Source of the DNA: Massilia sp. KIM
GTDB lineage: Bacteria; Pseudomonadota; Gammaproteobacteria; Burkholderiales; Burkholderiaceae_D
Assembly (NCBI RefSeq): GCF_002007115.1
Contig: NZ_MVAD01000001.1
Location: 3,038,001 to 3,102,000 of the forward strand
DNA: 64,000 bases
Reading direction: 5' to 3'
This document shows positions 24,961 through 36,125 of the stretch, in pieces (the stretch's first letter is position 1; every line of letters begins with the position of its first letter). Below the pieces are notes generated by a model. It did no database searches. It saw only the letters and a list, made by a program, of their open reading frames with translations, and had not been told where the DNA came from. Position numbers and translations under genes: made by a program.

Positions 24961-26142
24961 ATGATGGTGAGCGCGCGAGATATCGAGGCGGGCATGGCGA
25001 ACCAGGAATTCTGCCTGTTCTACCAGCCCAAGTATTCGCTGCGCCATTCCGGCGTGGCGGGCAGCGAAGCCCTGCTGCGCTGGCGGCGCGCGGACGGCAG
25101 CATGCTGCCGCCCGCCGAATTCATTCCGGTGGCCGAGCGCGCCGGCCTGCTGCCCCGCCTGACTTCGCACATCGTGCCGCTGCTGTTCAACGACATGGCG
25201 ACGCTGCACAAGACGCCCTACACCCCGGTCTCCTTCAACGCCACCGCCAGCGACTTCCGCGACGACCGCCTGGTGCGCCAGATCCTCGGCGAGCTCTCCG
25301 CCAGCGGCATCGCGCCCGAGCAGCTCGAGGTCGAACTCACCGAGGGCGAGGCCATGCACAGCGGCGCCCAGGTGCAGGAGAACGTCCAGTACCTGCGCGA
25401 CGCCGGCCTGGGGCTGGCGATGGACGATTTCGGCACCGGCTACTCCTCGGTCGACACGCTCTCGCGCTGGCCCTTCTCGACCATCAAGATCGACCAGGGC
25501 CTGATCGGACGCATGCTCACGTCCGAGAAGAACGCCCACATCGTGCGCTCCGCGATCCGGCTGGCGCACGAACTCGACATCGACCTGGTGGCCGAGGGCG
25601 TGGAACAGGAGGCGCAGTACCACTTCCTGCTGGAGGCGGGCGCCTCCAAGGTCCAGGGCTACCTGATCAGCCGCCCGCTCGGCCTGCACGAGCTGATGGC
25701 GCAGAGCCAGTTCACCGGCTGCCCGGTGTCGATCGCGGTCGGGACCATCCACATGGCGATCATGGACCACATCCAGTGGCGCAAGCGCCTGGTGAGCTTC
25801 GTGGTGCGCTCGGCCATGTTGGCGCCGGGCGCGCCCTCGCGTCAGCTGGCCGACCATCCACAGCTTACCGCCAGCCTGTGCGCGATCGGCCGCTGGTTCG
25901 ACAGCGCCGGCCCGGGACTGGCCTGGCTGGCCGACTTCGAGCGCGCGAAGCTGGTCCATGACGAACTGCACGCGGTCGGGGCGCGCGCGGTCGCCAGGGT
26001 GCGCGAAGGGGCGGGCCTGGCCGAGGTCACGCCCCTGATCGACGAGCTGCAGCGCGTGTCGCTGGGCCTGCTCGACATCCTGATGCGGCTGGAGAACCAG
26101 GCGCTGGTGGCCCTCTACGGGCCGAAATGCGCGACGCATTGA
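24961..26142 (+). CDS. EAL-domain c-di-GMP phosphodiesterase with C-terminal CZB zinc-binding domain
   Basis: A cytoplasmic protein of 393 residues. Residues 1-245 are an EAL domain with the catalytic set present: EALLRW (36-41), ELTEGE, DDFGTGYSS (155-163), KIDQGLI, AEGVEQ and VQGYLISRPL, so hydrolysis of c-di-GMP is expected. Residues 265-345 fit a CZB zinc-binding domain: H270, C307, H333 and H337, with spacing very close to the ligands known in E. coli DgcZ (H22, C52, H79, H83). Zinc may therefore control the phosphodiesterase. ATG 24961 or 24964 follows GAGGT. No GGDEF or membrane segment is present. Confidence 0.85.
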   Translation: MMVSARDIEAGMANQEFCLFYQPKYSLRHSGVAGSEALLRWRRADGSMLPPAEFIPVAERAGLLPRLTSHIVPLLFNDMATLHKTPYTPVSFNATASDFRDDRLVRQILGELSASGIAPEQLEVELTEGEAMHSGAQVQENVQYLRDAGLGLAMDDFGTGYSSVDTLSRWPFSTIKIDQGLIGRMLTSEKNAHIVRSAIRLAHELDIDLVAEGVEQEAQYHFLLEAGASKVQGYLISRPLGLHELMAQSQFTGCPVSIAVGTIHMAIMDHIQWRKRLVSFVVRSAMLAPGAPSRQLADHPQLTASLCAIGRWFDSAGPGLAWLADFERAKLVHDELHAVGARAVARVREGAGLAEVTPLIDELQRVSLGLLDILMRLENQALVALYGPKCATH

Positions 26143-26228
26143 GCAGGCCTTTCTTCCTGTCGAGGATCAACACGCTTTCCGCCCGTCCGGCGAAATATTG
26201 CACAGGACGCTAAGCACGGGGGGCGAGC

Positions 26229-27410
26229 ATGAAGCTGCACGCATGGGCATGGCTGGGCGCGGCGCTGGCCTGGGGGGCGCCTTGCCACGCCGGCGCCGAG
26301 GCTCCCGCGCTCGACGCCGCGGCGCAGCGCTACCAGCAATGGTTCCGCGCCGCCGCGGAAGAATTCGGGGTGCCGGTCGAGCTGCTCGAAGCGATCGCCT
26401 ATGCCGAGACGCGCTGGCAGCCGCATGTGCCGCGCGGCCGGCGCAAGGGGGCCGGGGAACCCGAGGTCGAGGTCGAACCCCACCACGGCATGCCGATCGG
26501 CTACGGCATCATGGGCCTGCGCGACGACGTCTTCTTCGGCCGCTCGCTGCGCCAGGGCGCCGCCCTGATCGGCCTCACCCCGGCCCAGGCGGCCGAGGAC
26601 ACGCGCAGCAACATCCGCGCCGCCGCCGCCCTGCTCGCCCGCCACGGCGCACCGGGCTCGCGCGCCGCTGCGCTCGAGGACTGGGAAGCCGCCGTCGCCC
26701 GCTACAGCGGCATCGCGCAGGCGGACATCTCACGCATCTATACCTACGAAGTCTTCGCCGCGATCCAGGAGGGACGCGCCGGGCAGCGCTATCGCATCGG
26801 CAAGCGGCCGGTGGCGCTCGAAGCCATCTATGGCAAGGCGCTGCTGGACAGGCTGTCCGCCCCGCGCGCCACCCTTGCCGCCGACCACCCCTCGGCCATC
26901 TGGCGGCCGGCGGCGAGCTGCAACTACTCGGCGCGCAGCACGCCGGTCAGCCACCTGACGCTGCACACCACCCAGGGCTCCTACGCGGCCGCGATCTCCT
27001 GGTTCCAGCATTGCGGCGCGGGCGTAAGCGCCCATTACGTGATCCGTTCCTCGGACGGCCAGGTCACCCAGATGGTGCGCGAGGCCGACAAGGCCTGGCA
27101 CGCCGGCAACGCCAACGGCTACACGGTCGGCATCGAGCACGAGGGCTATGTCGACAGCCCTAAGGCCTGGTACAGCGAGGCCATGTACCAGGCCTCGGCG
27201 GCGCTGGCCCGCGACATCCTCGCCGCGCGCGGCCTGGCGCCCGCCGTCTACGACGGCGCCCTGGGCTGGGACGCGGTGCCGGCCGATGCGCTGTACAACG
27301 TCAAGGGCCACGTCAACTACGCCAGGCAGACCCACAGCGACCCCGGGGCGGGCTGGGACTGGCCACGCTACCGGGCGCTGGTCGGCGCCGCCGGTCCCGG
27401 CGACCGGTGA
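26229..27410 (+). CDS. Lytic transglycosylase-like and N-acetylmuramoyl-L-alanine amidase fusion
   Basis: A secreted cell-wall enzyme of 393 residues with a signal peptide to about residue 22. Residues 35-190 resemble an SLT goose-lysozyme-like domain with the catalytic-type Glu E60 in AYAETRWQP and IGYGIMGLR. Residues about 235-385 form an Amidase_2 domain whose zinc ligands are apparent: His in LTLHTTQG (about 245), His in KGHVNYARQ (about 360) and Asp in HSDPG. This predicts cleavage of both the glycan strand and the MurNAc-L-Ala bond. The EVEVEPHH insertion lies between E60 and the following helix. Confidence 0.85.
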   Translation: MKLHAWAWLGAALAWGAPCHAGAEAPALDAAAQRYQQWFRAAAEEFGVPVELLEAIAYAETRWQPHVPRGRRKGAGEPEVEVEPHHGMPIGYGIMGLRDDVFFGRSLRQGAALIGLTPAQAAEDTRSNIRAAAALLARHGAPGSRAAALEDWEAAVARYSGIAQADISRIYTYEVFAAIQEGRAGQRYRIGKRPVALEAIYGKALLDRLSAPRATLAADHPSAIWRPAASCNYSARSTPVSHLTLHTTQGSYAAAISWFQHCGAGVSAHYVIRSSDGQVTQMVREADKAWHAGNANGYTVGIEHEGYVDSPKAWYSEAMYQASAALARDILAARGLAPAVYDGALGWDAVPADALYNVKGHVNYARQTHSDPGAGWDWPRYRALVGAAGPGDR

Positions 27411-27472
27411 CCGGGACCGGCGCTGAGCGCGCGCGGGCGCGCTATGATGCGACACACGCTGTCATCCAGTGC

Positions 27473-27503
27473 TTGACCCTCACGCCGCGTGAGGCCGGAG
27501 ACT
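27473..27503 (+). promoter_or_regulatory. MerR-type promoter/operator of the TipAL-like regulator
   Basis: A -35 of TTGACC (27473-27478) is joined to a perfect palindrome CCTCACG-CCG-CGTGAGG (27478-27494). MerR-family sites sit exactly there, between -35 and -10 with a long 19-bp spacer. The -10 expected at 27498-27503 is poor, consistent with activator dependence. Likely autoregulation. Confidence 0.65.
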
Positions 27504-27532
27504 GGCGCCACGCTGAAGAAAGGACGCAACCG

Positions 27533-28546
27533 ATGCTGAAAGTAGGAGAACTCGCCGCGCTCGCCCGGCTTACCGTGCGCACGCTGCACCATTACGACAG
27601 CATCGGCCTGCTCCGCCCTTCCGCGCGTTCCGACGCCGGCTACCGGCTCTACGACCGCGACGACGTGGCCCGCCTGCACCAGATCCAGGCCCTGCGCGTA
27701 CTCGGCATGAGCCTGGCCGACATCGGCCTTTACCTGGACAGCCCGGAGGCCTCGCCGCTGGCGGTGGTCGATCGCCAGCTCGCCGCCGTCGAACGCCGGC
27801 TGCGCGAAGCCACGCACATGCGCGGGCAACTGCTGCGCCTGCGCGAAGCGCTGGCGAGCGGCGCCAGCCCGGATCTGTCCGACTGGCTCAGCACACTGGA
27901 GGTCATGACCGTGTACGAACACTATTTCACCAAAGACGAACTGGAACAACTCCCGCTCTACAGCGATCCCGCCGTGCGCGCCGACTGGCAGGCGCTGGTC
28001 GAGCAGGGAACGGGCCTGATGCGCTCGCAGGTGGCGCCATCGAGCGAGGCCGCGAAATCCTTCGCCGGACGCTGGCTGGAAGCCTTTCGCCGCGACACCG
28101 GCGGCAACGAGGACTTCGCCAGCCGCATCAACCTGATGGCGGCGCGCGAGCAGCAGGCCATGCAGGAGCAGTTCGGCATGTCGCCCGAACTGATGGCCTA
28201 TGTGCTGGCTGCGGTGGCGGAACTGCGGCGCGACGTGTACGCGCGCTACCTGCCGCACGAGGTGCTGGAGCGCATGGCGCGCCACGGGCGCGAGCACGGC
28301 CACGAGTGGACTGGCCTGATCGGCGCGGTGCGCGAGCAGATGGGCGCCGATCCCGCCGCGACCGGACCTGAAGCGCGCGCGCTGGCGCGGCGCTGGATGG
28401 CGATGTTCCAGGACATGGTCGGCACCGACCCGGCCGCCGTCGAGGCCTTCCGCCTCGCCAGCGCCAGCGAACCGGTGCTGCGCATGGGCAGCGGCATCGG
28501 CGACGACATGCTGGACTACCTGCGCCGGGCGATGACGCCGGCCTGA
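27533..28546 (+). CDS. MerR-family regulator with TipAS-like ligand domain
   Basis: A 337-residue regulator: MerR winged HTH at 1-70 (KVGELAALARLTVRTLHHYD, then GLLRPSARS, GYRLYDRDDV), a dimerisation coiled coil to about 120, and a C-terminal alpha-helical TipAS-type domain (YEHYFTKDELEQL at about 126-138 onward) that in TipAL binds thiopeptides. The C-terminal part is longer than a single TipAS domain and may hold two. ATG at 27533 follows AAAGGA. The palindrome upstream suggests it controls itself; the VOC gene just downstream may be part of the response. Confidence 0.85.
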   Translation: MLKVGELAALARLTVRTLHHYDSIGLLRPSARSDAGYRLYDRDDVARLHQIQALRVLGMSLADIGLYLDSPEASPLAVVDRQLAAVERRLREATHMRGQLLRLREALASGASPDLSDWLSTLEVMTVYEHYFTKDELEQLPLYSDPAVRADWQALVEQGTGLMRSQVAPSSEAAKSFAGRWLEAFRRDTGGNEDFASRINLMAAREQQAMQEQFGMSPELMAYVLAAVAELRRDVYARYLPHEVLERMARHGREHGHEWTGLIGAVREQMGADPAATGPEARALARRWMAMFQDMVGTDPAAVEAFRLASASEPVLRMGSGIGDDMLDYLRRAMTPA

Positions 28547-28552
28547 ACCCGC

Positions 28553-28575
28553 GGGCAGGCCTGGCCTGCCCTTCT
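28553..28575 (+). terminator. Hairpin between the MerR gene and the VOC gene
   Basis: GGGCAGGC (28553-28560) pairs with GCCTGCCC (28564-28571) around a 3-nt loop, followed by TTCT. T-poor, so partial termination at best. Confidence 0.4.
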
Positions 28576-28601
28576 ACTGACCGACACCACAGGAGGCAGG
28601 A

Positions 28602-28997
28602 TTGTTTTCGCATGTGTTCGTGGGCGTGCGCGATTTCGAGCGCGCGCTGGCTTTCTACACCCCCTTGATGGCGCTGCTCGGCAACGCCCCGCGCTTCTGC
28701 GACCGCGCGCGGCCCTGGGCCGGCTGGCAGTCCGAGCCCGGTCCACGGCCCCTCTTCCTGATCGGCGCCCCCCATGATGGCGCGGATCACGCTCCCGGCA
28801 ACGGGCAGATGACGGCCTTTCTGGCCGCATCGCACGCGCAGGTGGACGAGGCCTACCGCCTGGCGCTTGCGCATGGCGGCAGCCCGGAAGGCATGCCGGG
28901 ACTACGGCCGGAATACCACGCGGATTACTACGGCGCCTATTTCCGCGACCCCGAGGGCAACAAGCTGTGCGTCGTCTGCCACGCGCCTAAGGGCTGA
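28602..28997 (+). CDS. VOC-family (glyoxalase/bleomycin-resistance-fold) protein
   Basis: A 131-residue protein with the single-module VOC pattern: FSHVFVGVRDFERALAFYTPL at the start and YYGAYFRDPEGNKLCVVCH near the end. Metal ligands would be the N-terminal His (H4), a central His and the Glu of DPEGN. TTG at 28602 is taken as start because AGGAGG lies at 28591-28596, 5 nt upstream. It may be an enzyme or a drug-binding protein; the latter would suit the TipAL-like neighbour. The 3' end overlaps the convergent histidine kinase gene by 11 bp. Confidence 0.82.
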   Translation: MFSHVFVGVRDFERALAFYTPLMALLGNAPRFCDRARPWAGWQSEPGPRPLFLIGAPHDGADHAPGNGQMTAFLAASHAQVDEAYRLALAHGGSPEGMPGLRPEYHADYYGAYFRDPEGNKLCVVCHAPKG

Positions 28998-30285
28998 GGG
29001 GCGCCGGCTGGGCCGCGCACTGCGCCGCGAGCCCCAGCGCGGCCCGCACCCCGCCCTTCGCCCCGTCCTCGATCTTCAGCGCGATGCCGGCGCGCGCGGC
29101 CACGCGGCGCGTGATCGACAAGCCCAGTCCGAATCCGGCGCTGCCGGCGCGCTTGACGCCGGGCTGGCCGAGGCGCTCGCGCACCCCGGCGTCCAGTCCC
29201 GGTCCGTCGTCCTCGATCACCAGCCAGCCGTCCTGCGCGAAGATTCGCACCGAGCCCTGCGGCGCGTGCTGGAAGGCGTTGGCGACCAGGTTGTCGAGCA
29301 GGATCGCGAAGGCGTCGGCGCTGCACTCGGCCTTCACCCGTGCGTCCAGCGACACCGAGACTTCGCCCTGGGCCAGCGCGGCGTGGCGCACCACGCTCTC
29401 CTCGACCATCGGCAGCACGGCGAAGGCCCTGGGCTGCCAGGCGCCCTGCGCATCCTCGCGCGCCAGCGCCAGCAGGGTGCGCAGGGTGCGTCCCATGTGT
29501 TCGGCGGCCTGGCGGATGCGTTCGGCCTGCTGGCCCGCCTGCCCGGGCAGCGGCTGCTGGGCGAGCAGGAAGGCGGCGCCCTCGATGACCGCCAGCGGCG
29601 TGCGCAGCTCGTGGCTGGCGTCGCGCGTGAAATGCTGCTCGCGCTCCACAAACGCCGCGATGCGGGCCATGGCCTGGTCGAGGGCCTGGGCCAGCGCGCC
29701 GATCTCGTCGTCCGGAAAGCCGGCGGCGAAGCCGCGCGGCAGCTCCTCGGGCCTGGTGCCGGCGACCAGTGCGGTCAGGCGGCTCAGGGGCGCGGTGGCG
29801 CGCCGCGCCAGCCAGTAGCCGGCGCCCAGGGTCACCAGGAGCAGGCACAGGGCCAGCCCGCCAAGCAGCAGGGCGAACTGGCGCAGGCGCGGGCGCACCG
29901 CCAGCTCGCCGCTGGTCTCGGCCACAAGGTAACGTGGCGCTTCCTCGCCGGCCAGATGCAGGGCGCGCACGTGGTAGTGGCGTCCGGCCTCGCCGAAGAA
30001 CTCGCCCGCGCGCGCCGGCCCCTGGCGCGCCAGGTCGGGAGGGAAGCTCGACGCGTCGCGGTGCAGGCTGGTGCCGGCGCGCAGCGGCGGCGCGGTCCTG
30101 CCGCTGGCGGCCCAGCTGCCTTCCTGGTGGGCCGCTTCCTCGGCCAGCATGCGGTCGAAGAAGTGATCCTCGACCACGTAGACGAAGACCATGCAGAAAG
30201 CGCTGAAGCACAGCGCGCTCAGGAGGGAAAAGCAGGCGAAGGCCAGCGCGAGGCGGCGGCCCAGACCGTGCACGCGCAGCCTCAT
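28987..30285 (-). CDS. Two-component sensor histidine kinase
   Basis: An inner membrane kinase of 432 residues: TM1 about 12-36, periplasmic sensor about 37-135, TM2 about 137-159, HAMP to about 215, then the phospho-acceptor H box DASHELRTPL (about 222-231), N box LDNLVANAFQHAP, and G boxes EDDGPGL and GFGLGLSI. No residues essential for kinase activity are missing. ATG at 30285 overlaps the response regulator stop as ATGA, so the pair is co-translated. Sensor ligand is unknown. Confidence 0.93.
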   Translation of the reverse strand: MRLRVHGLGRRLALAFACFSLLSALCFSAFCMVFVYVVEDHFFDRMLAEEAAHQEGSWAASGRTAPPLRAGTSLHRDASSFPPDLARQGPARAGEFFGEAGRHYHVRALHLAGEEAPRYLVAETSGELAVRPRLRQFALLLGGLALCLLLVTLGAGYWLARRATAPLSRLTALVAGTRPEELPRGFAAGFPDDEIGALAQALDQAMARIAAFVEREQHFTRDASHELRTPLAVIEGAAFLLAQQPLPGQAGQQAERIRQAAEHMGRTLRTLLALAREDAQGAWQPRAFAVLPMVEESVVRHAALAQGEVSVSLDARVKAECSADAFAILLDNLVANAFQHAPQGSVRIFAQDGWLVIEDDGPGLDAGVRERLGQPGVKRAGSAGFGLGLSITRRVAARAGIALKIEDGAKGGVRAALGLAAQCAAQPAPLSP

Positions 30286-30953
30286 GCGTCGTCCACCAGG
30301 CGCAGGCCGACGCCGTGCACGGTGGCCAGCATGGGCGTGGCGAAGGGTTTGTCGAGCGCCAGCCGCAACTGGTAGAGGTGGCTGCGCAGCGCGTCCGAGT
30401 CGGGCGCCTCGTCGCCCCACAGCTTGCGGCTCAGTTCGGAGCGGGTGAGCACGCGCGGGCTGGCTTCGGCCAGCGCCAGCAGGATGCGGTAGCCCAGCGG
30501 CTGCAGGCGCAAGACCTGGCCGGCGCGGGTGGCCGTGCGCGCGCGCCGGTCGATGGACAAGCTGCCCACCTGGAGCAGGTAGTCCTCGTGGCGCTGGGCC
30601 AGCGCGCGGCAGCGCGCCAGCACTTCCTCCATCGCGAAGGGCTTGACCAGGTAGTCGTCGGCCCCGCAGTCGAAGCCGGCCAGCTTGTCCTGCAGGGTGT
30701 CGCGCGCGGTCAGCATCAGCACCGGCAGGCGCCGCGCCTGGCGCGCGCGCAGGCGGCGGCAAAGCTCCATGCCGTCCATGCGCGGCAGGCCGAGGTCGAG
30801 GATCACCAGGTCGTAGTCCTGGCTCAGGGCCAGTTGCAGGCCCAGTTCGCCGTCGGCGGCGAAATCGAGCGTATGCCCTGCCCCCTCGAGCGCCTCGGCC
30901 AGGTTGTGCGCCAGCGGCGCGTGGTCTTCGACCACCAGCACGTGCAATCCCAT
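30282..30953 (-). CDS. OmpR-family response regulator
   Basis: A 223-residue DNA-binding regulator. The receiver domain has acidic residues E9-D10, phospho-acceptor D53 in ILDLGLPRMDG, T81-type and K103-type conserved positions (LMLTARD, YLVKPF). The C-terminal winged helix ends with VHGVGLRLVDD. The start at 30953 follows GAAGAGGA on the minus strand. It precedes its kinase and follows the DJ-1-like gene by 7 bp, so all three may be one operon. Confidence 0.93.
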   Translation of the reverse strand: MGLHVLVVEDHAPLAHNLAEALEGAGHTLDFAADGELGLQLALSQDYDLVILDLGLPRMDGMELCRRLRARQARRLPVLMLTARDTLQDKLAGFDCGADDYLVKPFAMEEVLARCRALAQRHEDYLLQVGSLSIDRRARTATRAGQVLRLQPLGYRILLALAEASPRVLTRSELSRKLWGDEAPDSDALRSHLYQLRLALDKPFATPMLATVHGVGLRLVDDA

Positions 30954-30960
30954 GTCCTCT

Positions 30961-32007
30961 TCACCCCCTTGCCAGCCGCTGCAACTGGAACGCGTCGCCC
31001 ACCCGCCACTGCATGGCCGCGACCAGCGCGTGCAGCAGCACCAGCGAACGGTCATACTGCGGCGCCTGCGCCGCGCGTGCCGCCGCCAATCCTCCCCGAT
31101 AATACGCCGCCAGCATGCGCACGCTGCGTTCTTCGGGCGTCGCCTCGCGCGCCACCGGCGCGTGGCCCAGGGCGCGCACCATGGCTTCGGCCACGGACCA
31201 GGTCGACCATGGATTCTGCCCTGTTACGAGGCGGCCGTCCACCACGGTGGTGTCGACGAACTGCGGACCGCCGACGAAGCGGGCGCCGCGCTCGCGCGCC
31301 CGCTCCTCCAGCAGGAAAGGCAGGCGCTGGCGCGCGTCCTTCATCAGGAACAGCTCTTCGGCATTGGTGAAGCCCGCCATGCGCCGGCCCTGCACCAGGT
31401 AGCGGCCGTCGTCCAGCCGCACGTCGAGCAGGGCCGCGGGCCCGTGGCAGACCGCGCCGATCACGCCGCGCCCGGCCAGGTCGCGCACGATGCGGGCGAC
31501 CTCCGGGTTCCCAGGCAGGTCGAACATGGCGCCCTTGCCGCCGACGAAGTACACGGCAACGTAGCGGCGCGGATCGACCCCGGCCAGCGGCAGGCTGGCG
31601 CCGACCTTGCGCTGGGCCTCAGGGTCGTTGAGGAAGGCGTAGTCGACTTCCTGCATGTCGTCGGTGTCGATGCGCTCCGGCGGCCTGCCGCCCTGGGGCG
31701 AGGCGATGTCGACCTCGTAGCCATTGGCCCGGAAGACGTAATAGGCGCGCGACAGTTCGGTGAGCTCGTAGCCTGCCTTCTTCTTCCCGTCGCGCATGGT
31801 GGCGGTGCTGGACACCACGGCCAGGATGCGGCCGCGCGGCGCGCCCGCGCCCTCCTTTAGGAAGGCAAGGCTGGCCGCGGTGGCCTTGGGGTCGGGCCGC
31901 GGGGCCTTGTCCAGCTCGAAGCCACGGGCATACAGGTAGAGGGCGCCGGCGAGCAGGACGAGGGTGGCCAGCAGCCAGGCGGCGCAGCGCAGGATTGTTT
32001 TCAGCAT
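30961..32007 (-). CDS. Membrane-anchored DJ-1/PfpI-family protein
   Basis: A 348-residue protein: an N-terminal hydrophobic anchor (about 8-27), then a class I amidotransferase-like DJ-1/PfpI domain (about 60-280) with the nucleophile elbow GAVCHGPAAL, Cys near 187, and GRLVTGQNPWSTWSVAEA typical of the Hsp31/glyoxalase III-like branch. A C-terminal helical extension of about 70 residues is not part of the usual domain. Start ATG at 32007 has AAGGGAG. It probably lies in one operon with the two-component system. Confidence 0.85.
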   Translation of the reverse strand: MLKTILRCAAWLLATLVLLAGALYLYARGFELDKAPRPDPKATAASLAFLKEGAGAPRGRILAVVSSTATMRDGKKKAGYELTELSRAYYVFRANGYEVDIASPQGGRPPERIDTDDMQEVDYAFLNDPEAQRKVGASLPLAGVDPRRYVAVYFVGGKGAMFDLPGNPEVARIVRDLAGRGVIGAVCHGPAALLDVRLDDGRYLVQGRRMAGFTNAEELFLMKDARQRLPFLLEERARERGARFVGGPQFVDTTVVDGRLVTGQNPWSTWSVAEAMVRALGHAPVAREATPEERSVRMLAAYYRGGLAAARAAQAPQYDRSLVLLHALVAAMQWRVGDAFQLQRLARG

Positions 32008-32069
32008 GGCGGACTCCCTTGGTGATCGGAAGCCCATGCTGGCGCAGCGCGCGTGAAGAGGATGTGAAG

Positions 32070-32561
32070 CTAGCGCCGCGCGCCCTCGCCGCGCTCCAGC
32101 CTGAGCGCATAGCAGCCATACGCCGTGAAGCGCGCCAGCACGAAGGCGACCTCCGGCCGCGCGAACAGCGCGCTCAGGTCGGCGTCCGCCGACTGCGGCG
32201 CGCTGACGCGCGCGTCGACGATGCGTTCGTCGCCACTGTAGGCGCGCAGGACGAAGCTGGCGCCCAGATAGGGCTGCGGGCCGGCCAGCGGCAAGGCGTC
32301 GCATGCCGGCGCTTCGCCTCCCTGGGCGGAGACGAACACCGGGCCGTACTCCCGATAGGGGCCGGCCTGGGTGAAGGGGCAGTAGCTGGCCAGCAGGATC
32401 GCTTCGCCCGGACGGGCGCGCCGCAACAGGTCGCGCAGCGGCTCGCCGCCTTCGGCGACGTGGCGTTCGACAGCCTGGCCCTGGTCGTCCATGCCCTCGC
32501 GGGCGCGCCGCAGGAAAGCGTCGGGGAGCGGAACGATGCGGATCGGTGTGGTGGCTTGCAT
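32070..32561 (-). CDS. DUF1203 family protein
   Basis: A 163-residue cytoplasmic protein with family features: IRIVPLPDAF at the N-terminus, LLASYCPFTQAGPYREYGPVF in the middle and RFTAYGCYALRLER at the end. Function unknown. ATG at 32561 with GAGG upstream. It lies 62 bp before the DJ-1-like gene on the same strand and may be co-transcribed. Confidence 0.78.
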   Translation of the reverse strand: MQATTPIRIVPLPDAFLRRAREGMDDQGQAVERHVAEGGEPLRDLLRRARPGEAILLASYCPFTQAGPYREYGPVFVSAQGGEAPACDALPLAGPQPYLGASFVLRAYSGDERIVDARVSAPQSADADLSALFARPEVAFVLARFTAYGCYALRLERGEGARR

Positions 32562-32733
32562 GGGAAACCTCGCAGTGGATGGAAACCCATTCTCGGCCGA
32601 GGCGCTGCCGGCCGCGATCCGTTTCTTGCGCTCGAATCGCCGGGCGTGCGCGGCGCGCGATGCAGGCGCGCTACCATGAGGAACCATCATCGCCGGGCCC
32701 GCGCGCCCTGGCCTTCCTGTCTCGAGGAGAACC

Positions 32734-33060
32734 ATGTCAGCCAACCTGTCCGCTTCGCTGCGCCACGTCGTCCTGTTCGCGTTCAAGGACGCCGCGGGCG
32801 CCGACGAGATCGACGCCATCGCTTCCGATTTCGCCACCCTGAAGAACGCCATCCCGGCCGTCGCCGGCTTCGAGTGGGGCACCAACGTCAGCCCTGAGGG
32901 CTTGAACCAGGGCTTCACGCACTGCTTCACCCTCTCCTTCCGCTCGGTCGAGGACCGCGACGCCTACCTGGTGCATCCGGAACACCAGCGCTTCGTCTCC
33001 ACGCTGGGCGGCTTGCTGGAGAAGTCGCTGGTGATCGACTACTGGGCCCAGGAAGAATAA
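32734..33060 (+). CDS. Dabb-family (stress-response alpha/beta barrel) protein
   Basis: A 108-residue ferredoxin-like dimeric barrel protein: LRHVVLFAFKD at the start, FEWGTNVSPEGLNQGFTHCFT in the middle and YLVHPEHQRFV near the end, all typical of Dabb. Specific role unknown. ATG at 32734 follows GAGGAGA. A bidirectional terminator separates it from secA. Confidence 0.88.
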   Translation: MSANLSASLRHVVLFAFKDAAGADEIDAIASDFATLKNAIPAVAGFEWGTNVSPEGLNQGFTHCFTLSFRSVEDRDAYLVHPEHQRFVSTLGGLLEKSLVIDYWAQEE

Positions 33061-33071
33061 GGGCGAAAAAA

Positions 33072-33096
33072 AAGGCCGGATCGCTCCGGCCTTTTT
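33072..33096. terminator. Bidirectional terminator between the Dabb gene and secA
   Basis: AAGGCCGGA (33072-33080) and TCCGGCCTT (33085-33093) form a 9-bp stem with loop TCGC. A run of A on the left and T on the right gives U tracts on both strands, so it can stop both convergent genes. Confidence 0.88.
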
Positions 33097-33115
33097 CCTT
33101 GGGCTCAGCGGGCGC

Positions 33116-35899
<2,784 letters not shown>

Positions 35900-35950
35900 T
35901 GCTGTGTTCTAGAAAATTACGCCGCAAAAAGAGCCAGGGATGATATCAGA

Positions 35951-35980
35951 TAGATAAGCACCGAAGACCGCCTATGGCAA
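35951..35980 (-). promoter_or_regulatory. Candidate secA promoter
   Basis: On the minus strand TTGCCA (35975-35980) and TATCTA (35951-35956) are spaced by 18 bp, about 50 bp before the secA start. The match is moderate. The rest of the 226-bp secA-dciA gap (35900-36125) shows no other recognised element beyond a small GGAAC/GTTCC dyad near 36031. Confidence 0.35.
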
Positions 35981-36125
35981 AAAGCCACTGATTTTATCAT
36001 GCGATGGAGCCACACTTGGGGACGATGGTCAGGAACGCAAGAGTTCCGACGACCAGAATGTTATCAAAAGGCACTCGTTAATAGCCTGGCATTGCAAAGC
36101 GCGCGCGCTGTGGTATGTTGCAACT

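Noticed and set aside
35900..36125. SecM-like arrest peptide upstream of secA
   Set aside because: The gap is short, AT-rich, and the next gene upstream is divergent; no secreted small frame with an arrest motif is seen.
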